In this document: positions 1 to 9,196 of the stretch, piece after piece
Numbering within the stretch: the first letter of the stretch is position 1
Layout: each line of letters begins with the position of its first letter
Assembly (NCBI RefSeq): GCF_022836495.1
Contig: NZ_BQXM01000028.1
Coordinates: forward strand, 1-64,000
Direction of reading: 5' to 3'
Length of the DNA stretch: 64,000 nucleotides
Origin: Desulforhabdus sp. TSK
GTDB taxonomy: Bacteria > Desulfobacterota > Syntrophobacteria > Syntrophobacterales > Syntrophobacteraceae
Program-made: the position numbers and the translations under genes
The notes under the pieces: model-generated
Told to the model about the DNA's origin: nothing
Databases searched by the model: none
What the model saw: the letters and a program-made list of their open reading frames with translations, nothing else

Positions 1-92
1 TCGGATAATGGCTTTACGTACTTCACGCAGGCTCCTCGTAGAGGCTTTGACATTAACATCGTAATATCACTTATCCGATTTCGTTCATCATA

Positions 93-377
93 TCAACTTT
101 GTTTGAAAACATTTGCTTGGGTACTTAAAACGATAACAGGGGTATGAACCCTGTTACGGCGCATCTCATCAATCAGCGCCAGCCCATCCAGCCTGGGCAG
201 CATAATGTCGATCACCGCAGCATCATAAGGTTCTGTCAGCGCCAGATGAAGCCCATCTTCGCCATCGGGCGCAAGGTCCACGGCGAAGCCTTCCTGCCGT
301 AACCCCTTGGCAATGAATTGCGAGGTTTGTTTGTCATCTTCAACCACGAGAATCCTCACGGCACTCCCCCTTTTCAT
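93..377 (-). pseudogene. Truncated OmpR/CusR-type response regulator (receiver domain only)
   Basis: The 94-residue frame begins like a heavy-metal or OmpR-family response regulator: acidic pocket VEDD near residue 14, phospho-acceptor Asp in the VIDIMLPRLDG stretch, then TPVIVLS. The usual next step (AK and the rest of the receiver, then a winged helix) is missing. After VLS the frame reads about eight unrelated residues and stops. The break is abrupt, so I read this as a gene cut by insertion or rearrangement, not as a natural single-domain receiver. A GGGGGAGTG ribosome site stands before the start. The 92 bases beyond the break contain an inverted TCGGATAA/TTATCCGA pair and a short protein-like frame that I could not identify. 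Confidence 0.7.
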
Positions 378-904
378 TAAAATGGATTTTCATTCTGATT
401 AAATCGGTATCCAAGCCCAGAGTGCTGGCGCATGAATCAAAAAGCGATGCTCCACCGTTCCGCTTCGGCGATCTTCCGGGCAGCCCGAGGCTATGGCAGG
501 TCGCCTCCACCTAGAATTCGGACACTGAGTATCGCCAGTGTTGCAAGGTTACGCGGCTTTTCTGCCAGACTGGACAAAAGACTCCCTTTTTCCCTTCGGA
601 CTGCGGGGATCACTCTCAACAAGGTAGCGTACAAAACACTCAAAGGGTTGCTTGTAGCCCAAATAATAGTATCGGTGCATGTGTTCGTTCCAAAGCTGCG
701 TCTCTTCCCTTTTCCTTCCCCTCTCCAGTCGTACGGGTTATGGCAACGAAAATTCCCGTCCGGGTTTTTTCCGAGGGGTAACCAATGAAATTCGAAATAA
801 AAATCTTTGACCAGTTTGAAGCGGTGTGGTTAGATTCCCAGTGCTTGTCTGGTTCGTCCTGGCAGCCGTACAGGACTTGCTCAATTTGAAATAAGGAGAA
901 AACG
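378..904. other. Intergenic stretch with no convincing gene
   Basis: About 530 bases lie between the broken regulator and the UPF0182 gene. Open frames exist on both strands, but their translations are low-complexity and Arg/Pro/Ser-rich, with no recognisable domain or clear ribosome site. It presumably holds the UPF0182 promoter. The ribosome site AAGGAG lies 7-8 bases before position 905. Confidence 0.5.
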
Positions 905-3562
905 ATGAACCCGTGGAAACGCTGGTTACTGATTTTAGGGGCTGGCATTCTTGGCCTCAACCTGATCATGCTTGCATCCAGCCTCTTCGGTGTCAACTTC
1001 CTGGTAAACTTCTGGTGGTTCGATTCACTGGGATATGGGTTCTATTACCTGCAACGACTTTTCTATCGATATGTCGTTCTCATTTCCGTGACAGTTTTCT
1101 TCTTCCTGATTTTCTTCTTGAACTTCTGGATCGCTTCCCGCTACCTGGGAACCACCGCCCCACCCCAGTCCGACGACAACGCACAGAAGATGGCGTATAA
1201 GGATCTGTTCCAGATGTTCCGCACGGGCTCCATGAGGGTTTACACCCCTCTTTCCCTGCTCCTGAGCGTCCTGATCGCCTGGCCGCTGTTCAACCATTGG
1301 GAAAAGTTTCTCCTTTATTTGTTCGCCCCCCGCATGGGACTCAGCGATCCCGTCTACGGCAAGGATATCAGCTATTACCTCTTCTCCTACCCCATCTATA
1401 CGCTTCTGCAGCGTCGTTTACTGTTGGCCTTCGCCCTGCTCCTGGTGGGGCTGGTTGTGCTCTACTGGCTCGAAAAGCGATTGCTGTCCCGGCAGGAGCA
1501 GACATTCCCCAATGGCGCCAAGTGGCATTTGAGCATTCTCATTCTGCTCATTTTTTTCATTGAGATCTGGGATTATGCCTTACAGGCGTACGGGCTGCTC
1601 TACAGCACGGATCACCAGGTACTGTTCTACGGGCCGGGTTTTGTGCAGATGTGGGTCATCCTGCCCCTCATCGCCTTGACGCTCCTTTTTCTCACGGGAA
1701 CGGCCTTCTCACTGATTTTCCTCATTCACAGGCATCGGGGACTCTGGGCCTTCGGCGCCTTCGCCGTGCTGTTTCTTCTTGCCATGGGAGCCCGCTACTC
1801 GACATTTCTTCCCAAGCTCGTAGACAAATATATCGTGAAGCCCAACGAGATTTCCCGGGAAAGAACTTTCATCGCCCGCAATATCGAGGCCACGCTGGCC
1901 GCCTACAATCTCAACGAGGTGGAAACACGGAACTTCAGTCCCCAAAGGGTTCCGACGGACCTGGATTCCCCGGCCATCAAGGCGGAGCTTCGCAATATTC
2001 CCGTTTGGGATGGAGAACTGCTGGAAGACGTCTATCAGCAGTTGCAGCAGCTTCGGACTTATTACAATTTCACCCCTGTGGACGTAGGGCGTTACACTGT
2101 CAACGGCAACTACCAGCAGGTTTTCCTGGCCGCAAGGGAACTGGAACAAAGCCAGCTTCCGGAAGGCGCCTTCAATTGGGTGAATCGCCACCTGACCTAT
2201 ACTCACGGTTACGGCGCCGTTATGACTCCCGCCAGTCAGGGGGGAGACGAGCCCATGACCTGGTTTATCCGCGGGATTCCTCCCGAATCGGAATACGGCT
2301 TCAGCTTGGAACAACCGGCGATCTATTTCGGACTGGGGTCCTACCCGTACGTCATCGCTCCCAATGACGCCGGGGAGTTCGACTACCCCAAAGGAAACAG
2401 CAACGCCGTGACCAGTTACGCGGGAAAGGACGGCGTTCCCCTGAACTCACTCTTCAAGAAGCTTCTCTTTGCCTACTACTTCATGGACAAGGACATTTTC
2501 TTCACGACAAAAACCAACAAGAACAGCAAAATCCTGCACCGCCAGAACATCATAGAGCGCATCAAGACGCTCACGCCCTATTTTCTTCTCGACGACGACC
2601 CCTACCTGGTCGTGACGGCAAAAAATCTTTTCTGGATCCAGGACGCCTACGTCACCTCGGCCATGTATCCCAACGCCACCCCGTATTCTTCCCCAACGGG
2701 CACATTCAATTACATCCGAAATTCCGTCAAAATCGTCGTAGACGCATACAACGGCACCGTTGATTTTTATGTGTTCGACACCGGAGACCCCATCATTCAG
2801 GCCTACAGCCACATCTATCCAGGCCTTTTCAAGAACCGCGACGCAATGCCGTCCGAGCTCGTGCAGCAGGTGCGTTATCCCCGGGACCTTTTCGACATTC
2901 AAATGACCATCTATGCCAAGTATCAGCAGCAGGACCCCGATGTCTTTTACCAGCAGGAGGACGTGTGGGAATTTGCCAAGAGCTACCAGGAAAAAGAGGT
3001 TTCCCGCATTACGCCTTATTATCTCACCCTTGACCTCATCGAGCCGCCGCGGTTTGATTTCCTGCTCCTGGCCCCCATGAGCCCCAAAGGCCGTGACAAT
3101 CTGCGGGCGCTGGCCCTGGTGGGATGTGATGCGCCCCACTACGGCAAGATCATCGTCTACAACTTCCCGAAAGGCGAGCTCATCTACGGGCCTTCGCAAA
3201 TTTCCGCCCTCATCAACCAGGACACCACCATCGCCGAGCAGTTCACCCTCTGGGATCAAATCGGATCGCGGGTGGTGCCGGGCAGGATGGTCATTTTGCC
3301 CGTGGGGAAGGTCATCATTTATATTCAGCCGGTTTATTTGAAGTCATCCGCCCAGACGAAAATCCCAGAATTGAAGCGCCTCATCATGAGCCAGGGGCAG
3401 ATCGTAGTGATGGAGCGTTCGCTGGAGGATGCATACGCCAGGCTGCAGGAGCGCATCAAGGCAGACATCCGGCGCATCGATACGCGCTTCGCGCCTCTGC
3501 TGCCTGGGGCGCCGCCACCCCAGGAGGGCATCTCACCCCATGTGGAGCCTCAGCAGGAATAA
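905..3562 (+). CDS. UPF0182 family integral membrane protein
   Basis: 885 residues, the usual size of the UPF0182 (COG1615) family. The first ~300 residues carry seven or so hydrophobic segments. They are followed by a long soluble, probably extracytoplasmic domain with Tyr/Pro-rich motifs typical of the family (for example the NEISRERTFIARNIEATLAAY region around residues 318-338, and later YPRDLFDIQ and WDQIGSRVVPGRM). The C-terminus is Pro/Gln-rich. The ribosome site AAGGAG precedes the ATG. The biochemical function of the family is not established and nothing in the neighbourhood indicates one. The gene appears to be transcribed alone, with a strong hairpin right after the stop. Confidence 0.93.
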   Translation: MNPWKRWLLILGAGILGLNLIMLASSLFGVNFLVNFWWFDSLGYGFYYLQRLFYRYVVLISVTVFFFLIFFLNFWIASRYLGTTAPPQSDDNAQKMAYKDLFQMFRTGSMRVYTPLSLLLSVLIAWPLFNHWEKFLLYLFAPRMGLSDPVYGKDISYYLFSYPIYTLLQRRLLLAFALLLVGLVVLYWLEKRLLSRQEQTFPNGAKWHLSILILLIFFIEIWDYALQAYGLLYSTDHQVLFYGPGFVQMWVILPLIALTLLFLTGTAFSLIFLIHRHRGLWAFGAFAVLFLLAMGARYSTFLPKLVDKYIVKPNEISRERTFIARNIEATLAAYNLNEVETRNFSPQRVPTDLDSPAIKAELRNIPVWDGELLEDVYQQLQQLRTYYNFTPVDVGRYTVNGNYQQVFLAARELEQSQLPEGAFNWVNRHLTYTHGYGAVMTPASQGGDEPMTWFIRGIPPESEYGFSLEQPAIYFGLGSYPYVIAPNDAGEFDYPKGNSNAVTSYAGKDGVPLNSLFKKLLFAYYFMDKDIFFTTKTNKNSKILHRQNIIERIKTLTPYFLLDDDPYLVVTAKNLFWIQDAYVTSAMYPNATPYSSPTGTFNYIRNSVKIVVDAYNGTVDFYVFDTGDPIIQAYSHIYPGLFKNRDAMPSELVQQVRYPRDLFDIQMTIYAKYQQQDPDVFYQQEDVWEFAKSYQEKEVSRITPYYLTLDLIEPPRFDFLLLAPMSPKGRDNLRALALVGCDAPHYGKIIVYNFPKGELIYGPSQISALINQDTTIAEQFTLWDQIGSRVVPGRMVILPVGKVIIYIQPVYLKSSAQTKIPELKRLIMSQGQIVVMERSLEDAYARLQERIKADIRRIDTRFAPLLPGAPPPQEGISPHVEPQQE

Positions 3563-3569
3563 TATGGAA

Positions 3570-3605
3570 GGCCGTTCGTGCCTCGATGTTTCGGCACGAA
3601 CGGCC
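3570..3605 (+). terminator. Strong hairpin after the UPF0182 gene
   Basis: A 13-bp perfect stem GGCCGTTCGTGCC with a short loop starts 7 bases after the stop codon. There is no T-run after it, so it may act as an mRNA stabiliser or a Rho-associated end and not as a classical intrinsic terminator. Confidence 0.55.
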
Positions 3606-3673
3606 ATTGCATGCAGGTTTAGGGTCTGCCCGGATTTTTTACGTGGATTGGATGCTTGGAGAGGGACGGAATT

Positions 3674-4066
3674 TCAGGAGCCTGGTTTCTTGCTCACTCG
3701 ATCCAAGACCTTTTCGTAGTAATCCTGGTTTTCTTCGAGGGAAGCGGAAACCCCTCGCTTCATATTGAGCTTCATCATGAGGTAATTCAGCCGCTGCATC
3801 TGCTTATATTTTTCCTGGGTATCGCTGATACCGGCAAGCATTTGTTGCGTTGTTCGGATTTCTTTCCGCAATTCCAGTTCGGGAGGCAGGCAGTCGGCGT
3901 TTTTGAGGATTTTATAAGAGAGTCGAATGTCCAGCGGGAGGTGGCTGTCATCCTCCAACTGCAGAGGCTCTCCTTTCCCGGCAATGTCGTCAAACTCTCC
4001 CCGATCTATGGATTCACGGATGCGCTCTTCGGCGATTTTTCCAAATATAGCAAAGAGATTACTCAT
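3674..4066 (-). CDS. DUF1992 (DnaJ-homologue C28-type domain) protein
   Basis: 130 residues. The N-terminal half matches the DUF1992 / DnaJ subfamily C member 28 conserved domain: AEERIRESIDRGEFDD, then GKGEPLQLEDD, then PLDIRLSYKILKNADCLPPELELRKEI. No J-domain is present, which is normal for bacterial members. The C-terminal half is charged and helical. The role is unknown; homologues in other bacteria are small soluble proteins. Two adjacent ATGs exist. The second (4066) is spaced better from the AAAGGGG ribosome site. The gene points toward the end of the UPF0182 gene and appears monocistronic. Confidence 0.88.
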   Translation of the reverse strand: MSNLFAIFGKIAEERIRESIDRGEFDDIAGKGEPLQLEDDSHLPLDIRLSYKILKNADCLPPELELRKEIRTTQQMLAGISDTQEKYKQMQRLNYLMMKLNMKRGVSASLEENQDYYEKVLDRVSKKPGS

Positions 4067-4223
4067 CATTACCCCTTTTCGTCCATGCGGGTGAGCCGCA
4101 GCCCTCTGGAAATGGGATCCGCTGTCATCATTCGAGCCAGGTCAAACTCACAATCGATCATGTAACCTGATATCCATATAACATACGCCGTTCAAAGCGC
4201 AAATGAAAGGTGCAGTTAAAACG

Positions 4224-4913
4224 ATGAGCTCTTCAGAATCTTCTTTTATGGCCGCATATCCTCCCCGAAAAATCTGGATCCTCGGGGCGGGACATTTTGG
4301 GTATATTGCCGCGCAACGCCTGAGCCGCCGACTGCCCGAAAGCCATTTTCTCGTGGTGGAGCTTCGGGAAGACCGCCTTCAGAAGGTCCACGAAGAGCTG
4401 GGATTGCCCATCCATGTGGAAGACTGCCTCGAATTTTTGTGCCAAAGGCCCGTCCCCGACGACGTCTGGGTCGTTCCCGCCGTTCCCGTCCACGTTGCAT
4501 TTCGATGGATGCTGCACCAGCTGAGCACAATCGGCGAGGTGCAACCCCTCCCCGTTCCCGAAGCGGCAGACGCCCAGGTCCCCAACCCGTACCGCATGTC
4601 CACGGGAACACTGTATGCCAGCTACGCCACCTGGATCTGCCCCGACGCATGCAACGAGCCCGACGAGGTGTGCACTCACACCCGGGAGCCCCGGCCGGGA
4701 AATCTTTTTGAGCACCTGAGCCGCATCCAGGTCCCGGGCTTCCAGGTGGCCGTCTTCAGGAGCTGGCAGCTTGCTCCAGGCGTTGGGGGCTATCCCGGCG
4801 GATATCTGAAAGACATTCTGGCCAGGCAGGTGGCAGAGCAACCCGGAAGCTATCTCATCGCCACCAGCTGCCGCTGTCATGGCGTGGTGGATGCTCTGCA
4901 ATGGAGACGATAA
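4224..4913 (+). CDS. TrkA-N-like NAD-binding protein
   Basis: Near the start is a Rossmann dinucleotide-binding fold, WILGAGHFGYIAAQRL, followed by an acidic residue at the end of the second strand (LVVELRED), as in NAD-binding TrkA-N/RCK domains. The rest (about 150 residues) has several Cys and no clear ion-channel or second RCK domain, so a role in potassium gating is only a guess. The longer frame begins at 4203, but AAAGGTG lies about 10 bases before the ATG at 4224 and nothing suitable precedes 4203, so I prefer 4224. It converges on the ADP-ribosylglycohydrolase gene. Confidence 0.7.
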   Translation: MSSSESSFMAAYPPRKIWILGAGHFGYIAAQRLSRRLPESHFLVVELREDRLQKVHEELGLPIHVEDCLEFLCQRPVPDDVWVVPAVPVHVAFRWMLHQLSTIGEVQPLPVPEAADAQVPNPYRMSTGTLYASYATWICPDACNEPDEVCTHTREPRPGNLFEHLSRIQVPGFQVAVFRSWQLAPGVGGYPGGYLKDILARQVAEQPGSYLIATSCRCHGVVDALQWRR

Positions 4914-4933
4914 TGCCCTGCCGACCCGCTCCC

Positions 4934-5851
4934 CTACGGGGCTTCTTTGTCTATCTTCTCCAAAAGCTGCAGGATCCGCTCTCCCTGCTTCAAATCGGTC
5001 CACCACTCCTGGGGAATCGCATCAGGTCCCAGATGAGCCCCCAGAACCATCCCCACGACGAGCCCTCTGGCGGCGGAATCGCCCCCGGCCATGACATTTT
5101 CCACCAGGGCTTCCCGCAGGTCCTCCTCAAACCGGGCGATGAGGTGCACCACCGACGGAAAGGCTCCATGGGCGTCGCAGCTTTGCCCAAACTCCAGGAT
5201 GGCAGTGCGGGTTTCGAGCGTCCAGCTGTCCAGCCCTTCCTTCAGCATTTCCTCCACAGGCGTTCCCTTGAAGCATTCGGCTCCGACCTCCTGCATGGCC
5301 GTGACGGGAGATTCCCCCGCCAGGACCCTGCCGGCCACGCGGGCGAAAAATTCCGCACCGTCCACCACCAGAGGTGTATTGTGGGTCATGGCGGTCTGGG
5401 CTCGCACGCTCGCCATGAGCTGCTCCACGTCCTCCCGGTAACGGTAGACCAGGGGGGCGATGCGGGCGGCTCCGCCCAGGTCGTTGGAGAATGATCCCGA
5501 TTCCTCCGGTCCTTTTCCCGACGCAAAGTTCCCCAGGGTCGCCCTGGTGGCTTCATCCACATAACCATGGTAAGCTTTGAAAAGTCCCCGCCAGCTCCCG
5601 GCAAAATGCCGGAGATCGAATCCGCCACCATCCGCAACGGATTGCAGGAGCACGAGGGTTTGATCTCCGTAGTGAGTGAATTCCCCCCGGTCTTTTGTGG
5701 GATGATAGGATTCCTTCAAGGGTTTGAGCAGCTGTTGGACACGTCCCAACTTGCGGTCGATCATCCCCGTGTCATAGATCCAGTGGGCTCCCAGCGCGAG
5801 AGAATCAGCGGCAAAGGAGGCCATCACCATCCCTCTGGCCTTCGTTTTCAT
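4934..5851 (-). CDS. ADP-ribosylglycohydrolase (DraG/MacroD-unrelated ARH) family protein
   Basis: 305 residues. The N-terminus MVMASFAADSLALGAHWIYDT and the later YGDQTLVLLQS and GGDSAARGLVVGMVLGAHLG stretches are hallmarks of the ADP-ribosyl-[dinitrogen reductase] hydrolase family, in which Asp residues in the GDxxG and GGDxD segments bind two Mg ions. The classical first motif is altered here (FAADSL), so activity should not be assumed. The family removes ADP-ribose from proteins or small molecules. No nitrogenase genes are nearby, so the target is unknown. The ribosome site GAGGAG precedes the ATG. A palindromic repeat element lies immediately upstream. Confidence 0.85.
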   Translation of the reverse strand: MKTKARGMVMASFAADSLALGAHWIYDTGMIDRKLGRVQQLLKPLKESYHPTKDRGEFTHYGDQTLVLLQSVADGGGFDLRHFAGSWRGLFKAYHGYVDEATRATLGNFASGKGPEESGSFSNDLGGAARIAPLVYRYREDVEQLMASVRAQTAMTHNTPLVVDGAEFFARVAGRVLAGESPVTAMQEVGAECFKGTPVEEMLKEGLDSWTLETRTAILEFGQSCDAHGAFPSVVHLIARFEEDLREALVENVMAGGDSAARGLVVGMVLGAHLGPDAIPQEWWTDLKQGERILQLLEKIDKEAP

Positions 5852-5869
5852 CCTGTCACTCCTCTTCTG

Positions 5870-5989
5870 GTATACGCTGCATGGATGAGATCATGACTTT
5901 GTGATGACCGTGCAGGAGCGGCTTCCAGCCGCGACTCTGTTGGGAACCAGCTGTCTTTGTCGCGGCTGGAAGCCGCTCCTACAAAAGTC
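5870..5989. repeat. Palindromic element family 1, copy R1
   Basis: Core inverted repeat GGAGCGGCTTCCAGCCGCGA with its complement about 30 bases later. The left outer arm TATACGCTGCATGGATGAG resembles the outer ends of the other full copies (R3, R4, R8). The right end overlaps the coding end of the next gene and provides its last two codons and stop. Confidence 0.85.
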
Positions 5990-6527
5990 CAGTGTCTGCA
6001 GGTGATTCAAAGCCACCCCGCTCCCCGTGTTTACCGATCCACCGGCGCACGGCCTGCTCCAGTTCCCACCCGGCGCTCAGCTCCTCGCCCACCACGCGCA
6101 GCAGATCCCGGCAGCCCGCGGGCCCCAGCGCCTCCTGCAGGCCGGGGCACAGGTAATGCAAACAAAAATAGCTCTTGGCCGCCAGCTTGCACCCGTATTT
6201 TCCCACGAAATAGCAGCTTTCGGGAAGTTCCGGAGCATCGGGCAGCTCTTTGCCCAACAGGAGATTGATGAGCAGCAGGACCTCATCGAAGCCCTCCTCG
6301 ATGCCCGAAAAACAGCAGCTTCCCCTGGGCTGGGCCGCACACACCGTACAGCCTTCCACAACTCCGTTCCGGAGCATGAGCGAGGAAGTCCGGGCAATGG
6401 CCTTCCGGTAGTTTTCCAGGAGCCCTCTGATCTCATCAGCATGGAAAAGCGCTTCCCCGAAGCGCTCATGCAGCCTCAGGGCTTCGTGGACTTCACCCTC
6501 GATGATCTGCCGCGGCTTTCCCTTCAT
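5979..6527 (-). CDS. Cysteine-rich protein of unknown function
   Basis: 182 residues with no family I can name. Notable are clustered cysteines: GCTVCAAQPRGSCC near residue 60-70, then SCYFVGKYGCKL and FCLHYLCPGLQ between about 100 and 130. The pattern could bind a metal or Fe-S cluster. The rest is helical and soluble. It is the last gene of the cvpA-mazG group, 22 bases after mazG, with GAGGG as ribosome site. Its last residues Leu-Leu and the TAG stop come from the right end of repeat R1, so the native C-terminus may have been lost or replaced. Confidence 0.7.
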   Translation of the reverse strand: MKGKPRQIIEGEVHEALRLHERFGEALFHADEIRGLLENYRKAIARTSSLMLRNGVVEGCTVCAAQPRGSCCFSGIEEGFDEVLLLINLLLGKELPDAPELPESCYFVGKYGCKLAAKSYFCLHYLCPGLQEALGPAGCRDLLRVVGEELSAGWELEQAVRRWIGKHGERGGFESPADTGLL

Positions 6528-6549
6528 GGTGTCCCTCTCCCCATGAGCC

Positions 6550-7242
6550 TCATAGATTCTTCAAACCCTCATGCAGGCAGTCCTCGGCTCGGTATCCCTT
6601 GAGGCGCGCCAGGTTCACCAGGTCCAGGAGGATTTCACCGAACGCCCTGGGCGATATGGGACTGCCGTTGGCCATGTAGCTCCCGAGGACTTGGCTCTTG
6701 CCCACGAATTCCTGCGTCCGGGCCTCAACCTCGTTCCAGGGAGCATCGTCTTTGCCCGAAAGGCGGGAAATGATGCGATAGGCGCGCATGAGAGCGGGCA
6801 GGGATTCGGGGATTCCGCCGGACTTTTGCCTGTTGGCGGCCTTTTCCCCCGCCTTGATCTTCTCCCAGTTCTGACGCACTTCTTTGTCGGACTCCACGGT
6901 GGCATCCCCGAAGACATGCGGATGTCTGCGGATCATCTTTTGGCAGATGGCGTCACAGACCGTTTCCAACCGGAAGCTGCCCTTTTCTTCGTAGAGGTGG
7001 ATGAGGAATAAAACCATGAAGAGGAGGTCGCCCAGCTCGTCCACCGCTTCGGACAGGTGACCGGACCGAATGGCGGCGGAAGCCTCGTGAGCTTCCTCAA
7101 TCAAATAGGTCTGAACGCTCTCGGGTGTCTGCTTCCGGTCCCACGGGCACCCGCCTTCACCCCGAAGACGATCGATGATCTCCCAGATCTGCCGCACTTT
7201 GAACCACCTGTCTTCCCCACTTTCCATGAAATTTTCCGTCAT
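6550..7242 (-). CDS. mazG: Nucleoside triphosphate pyrophosphohydrolase MazG
   Basis: 230 residues. The MazG signature is clear: LRGEGGCPWDRKQTPESVQTYLIEEAHEA at residues ~20-50, then the metal-binding EAVDELGDLLFMVLF helix. A second, weaker all-alpha half follows. The enzyme hydrolyses (d)NTPs to NMP and PPi and is involved in nucleotide-pool cleaning and, in E. coli, in lowering stringent-response signalling. The start overlaps the cvpA stop by four bases (ATGA), so the genes are translationally coupled. Confidence 0.95.
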   Translation of the reverse strand: MTENFMESGEDRWFKVRQIWEIIDRLRGEGGCPWDRKQTPESVQTYLIEEAHEASAAIRSGHLSEAVDELGDLLFMVLFLIHLYEEKGSFRLETVCDAICQKMIRRHPHVFGDATVESDKEVRQNWEKIKAGEKAANRQKSGGIPESLPALMRAYRIISRLSGKDDAPWNEVEARTQEFVGKSQVLGSYMANGSPISPRAFGEILLDLVNLARLKGYRAEDCLHEGLKNL

Positions 7243-7826
7243 GAGTGCACTCTCGCTTCCTTCTCCGTTTGCGGTTTGGGTTTTTCGCCCCCCCGGTCAC
7301 GATCCAACCAATAGCGTTTGAGCTCTTCCTGCTTCTTCTGGAAAAGCGTTTGAACCTTTTCGGGAGTCGCATGAATGACCATTCGGGCAGCCTCCTGGAC
7401 ATAGGGCGTCAATGCGGACTTTTGAAGTATCGTGCTCTGGGGCGACAGGAAAAACGTCAAAGCCGAAATGAGGATAACCGCCAGAGTGAGGGCTTTGAGG
7501 AGCCCCACCGCCACACCCCAGACCCGGTCGAAGAAGCCCAGCCCGGTGCGTTCAAAAACACGGGACATCCCGAAGCCGACCACACCCAGGCAAAACCAGG
7601 CCAGAAAAAAGAGCAGCGTGAAACCGATGGCTTGAGCCCCGACCAGGCTGGGGAAGCTCTGAGAGAGCCGGTTTCCCACTGCTTCAAAATAATGCGAGGC
7701 CAGGATGAACCCTGCAAGGACCCCGGCAATGCCAAACACTTGAGAAATCGCCCCTCGCAGAAACCCCCGCCCCAGGCAAAAGAGCCCTATTCCCAGCAGG
7801 ACCCAATCCAACCCATTCAACTGCAT
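7239..7826 (-). CDS. cvpA: CvpA family membrane protein
   Basis: 195 residues from the ATG at 7826, preceded by GGGAG at about 9 bases; the frame is open 20 codons further. The start MQLNGLDWVLLGIGLFCLGRGFLRGAISQVFGIAGVLAGF is typical of CvpA: four membrane segments in the first ~150 residues, then a charged Lys/Arg/Glu-rich tail. CvpA was named for colicin V production in E. coli; its general role in envelope homeostasis is not settled. First gene of the cvpA-mazG-hypothetical operon. Confidence 0.9.
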   Translation of the reverse strand: MQLNGLDWVLLGIGLFCLGRGFLRGAISQVFGIAGVLAGFILASHYFEAVGNRLSQSFPSLVGAQAIGFTLLFFLAWFCLGVVGFGMSRVFERTGLGFFDRVWGVAVGLLKALTLAVILISALTFFLSPQSTILQKSALTPYVQEAARMVIHATPEKVQTLFQKKQEELKRYWLDRDRGGEKPKPQTEKEARVHS

Positions 7827-8172
7827 CCGGTGCACTCCCTTTCGTACCGTCTTGGTTCCCTTCCCGTGCCCCTCCCCTGGGGTCACGCTGAAGCATCGCT
7901 TTTTTCCTGTCGTTCCAGGTTACCAAATATTGAAGAGTTATCCAAGCGGGGAGCTGGATTCGTTTGGGATCGTGAGCCCGTGCCGGTGGAAACCTCGTGA
8001 GTGCGCATCCCATCTACCCTCGCGCCCTGCGGCGTTCCCTCCAAAGTGCGTATTGTCATGGGAGTCAACCCATGCTACAAATAGCTCGTTTCTGATAGAA
8101 AAAACCGCATGGTAGATATCATGGACCGACGCGCCCTTCGGGGCTCATTATATAAGAGAGGACACCAAGGCT
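7827..8172. other. Divergent intergenic region (cvpA / phoH)
   Basis: About 345 bases between two divergently transcribed operons. It should hold both promoters. I see no gene, strong hairpin or repeat in it that I can name. Confidence 0.45.
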
Positions 8173-9192
8173 TTGGCCCCAACAGCGAATAAGGTTAAAG
8201 GGCAAACGGCAACCGTGCAGGTTGCTTTTGACGACAATCATCTGGTGCAGCAACTGGCGGGAGAGCAAAACAGCTACCTCAAGATCATTGAAAAACAATT
8301 GGACATCCGCATTCACCTGCGGGGAAACCAGTTCACCCTCTCGGGGGACAAGCCCCAGGTGGAGCTCACCGAGCGACTCCTGCACCAGCTGATGGAGATC
8401 CTCCAGAAGGGATATCCCCTTTTCGCCAGTGACATTCTCTATTCCATCCGCATTTTGAGTGAAAACATCCATCGAGATCTCAAGGACATACTCCTGGACC
8501 AGGTGTTCATCGCCTCCAACAAGCGGGTCATCACGCCCAAGAGCGTCAAGCAGAAGGAGTATATCGAAGCCATCCGGAACCATGACATCGCCTTCGGAAT
8601 CGGACCGGCGGGAACGGGGAAGACTTACCTGGCCATGGCCATGGCCGTGGCGGCCATGAGTCGAGAGCAGGTCAGGCGTATCGTTCTGGTGCGCCCGGCT
8701 GTGGAAGCCGGCGAGAAATTGGGCTTTCTGCCGGGCGATCTCGCAGAAAAGGTCAATCCTTACCTGCGACCGCTCTACGATGCCCTTCACGATATGATGG
8801 ATTATGAAAAAGCCGCCAACCTCATCGCACGGGGCGCTATCGAAGTTGCTCCTCTCGCCTTCATGCGGGGACGCACCCTCAACGACGCCTTTGTCATTTT
8901 GGACGAAGCCCAGAACACCACGCGGGAGCAGATGAAGATGTTTCTGACACGCCTGGGGCTGGGGTCCAAAGCCGTCATCACGGGTGACATCACTCAGATC
9001 GATCTGCCGGAAAACAAAGCCTCGGGACTCGTTGAAGCCATCAGCCTCCTGAAAGGAATCGACGGGATACGCCTGGTTTTTTTCACCAACCGGGATGTGG
9101 TCAGGCACCGACTGGTGCAGGAAATCATTCAGGCTTACGAGCGACTGGAAAAGGGCAAAGCTCCCGCATCCCAGGGGGCATCGCACGAGTGA
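8173..9192 (+). CDS. phoH: PhoH-like ATPase (YbeZ type)
   Basis: 339 residues starting at a TTG. Walker A is GPAGTGKTYLAMAMA (about residue 143) and Walker B VILDEAQNTTREQMKMFLTRLG with the sensor ITGDITQIDLP. The N-terminal ~110 residues hold the KH-like part seen in YbeZ-type PhoH proteins. The family is a cytoplasmic ATPase that partners with the ribosome-maturation RNase YbeY; here ybeY is two genes downstream in the same operon, which supports this. First gene of the phoH-pgpH-ybeY-pdxJ-acpS-nnr-tsaE run. Confidence 0.95.
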   Translation: MAPTANKVKGQTATVQVAFDDNHLVQQLAGEQNSYLKIIEKQLDIRIHLRGNQFTLSGDKPQVELTERLLHQLMEILQKGYPLFASDILYSIRILSENIHRDLKDILLDQVFIASNKRVITPKSVKQKEYIEAIRNHDIAFGIGPAGTGKTYLAMAMAVAAMSREQVRRIVLVRPAVEAGEKLGFLPGDLAEKVNPYLRPLYDALHDMMDYEKAANLIARGAIEVAPLAFMRGRTLNDAFVILDEAQNTTREQMKMFLTRLGLGSKAVITGDITQIDLPENKASGLVEAISLLKGIDGIRLVFFTNRDVVRHRLVQEIIQAYERLEKGKAPASQGASHE

Positions 9193-9196
9193 GGCC

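Noticed and set aside
1-92. Protein-like frame (YDVNVKASTRSLREVRKAII) at the window's left edge
   Set aside because: Too short, no start codon and cut by the window end; I could not assign it to a family.
432-788. 118-codon plus frame
   Set aside because: Low-complexity translation, no ribosome site and no domain.
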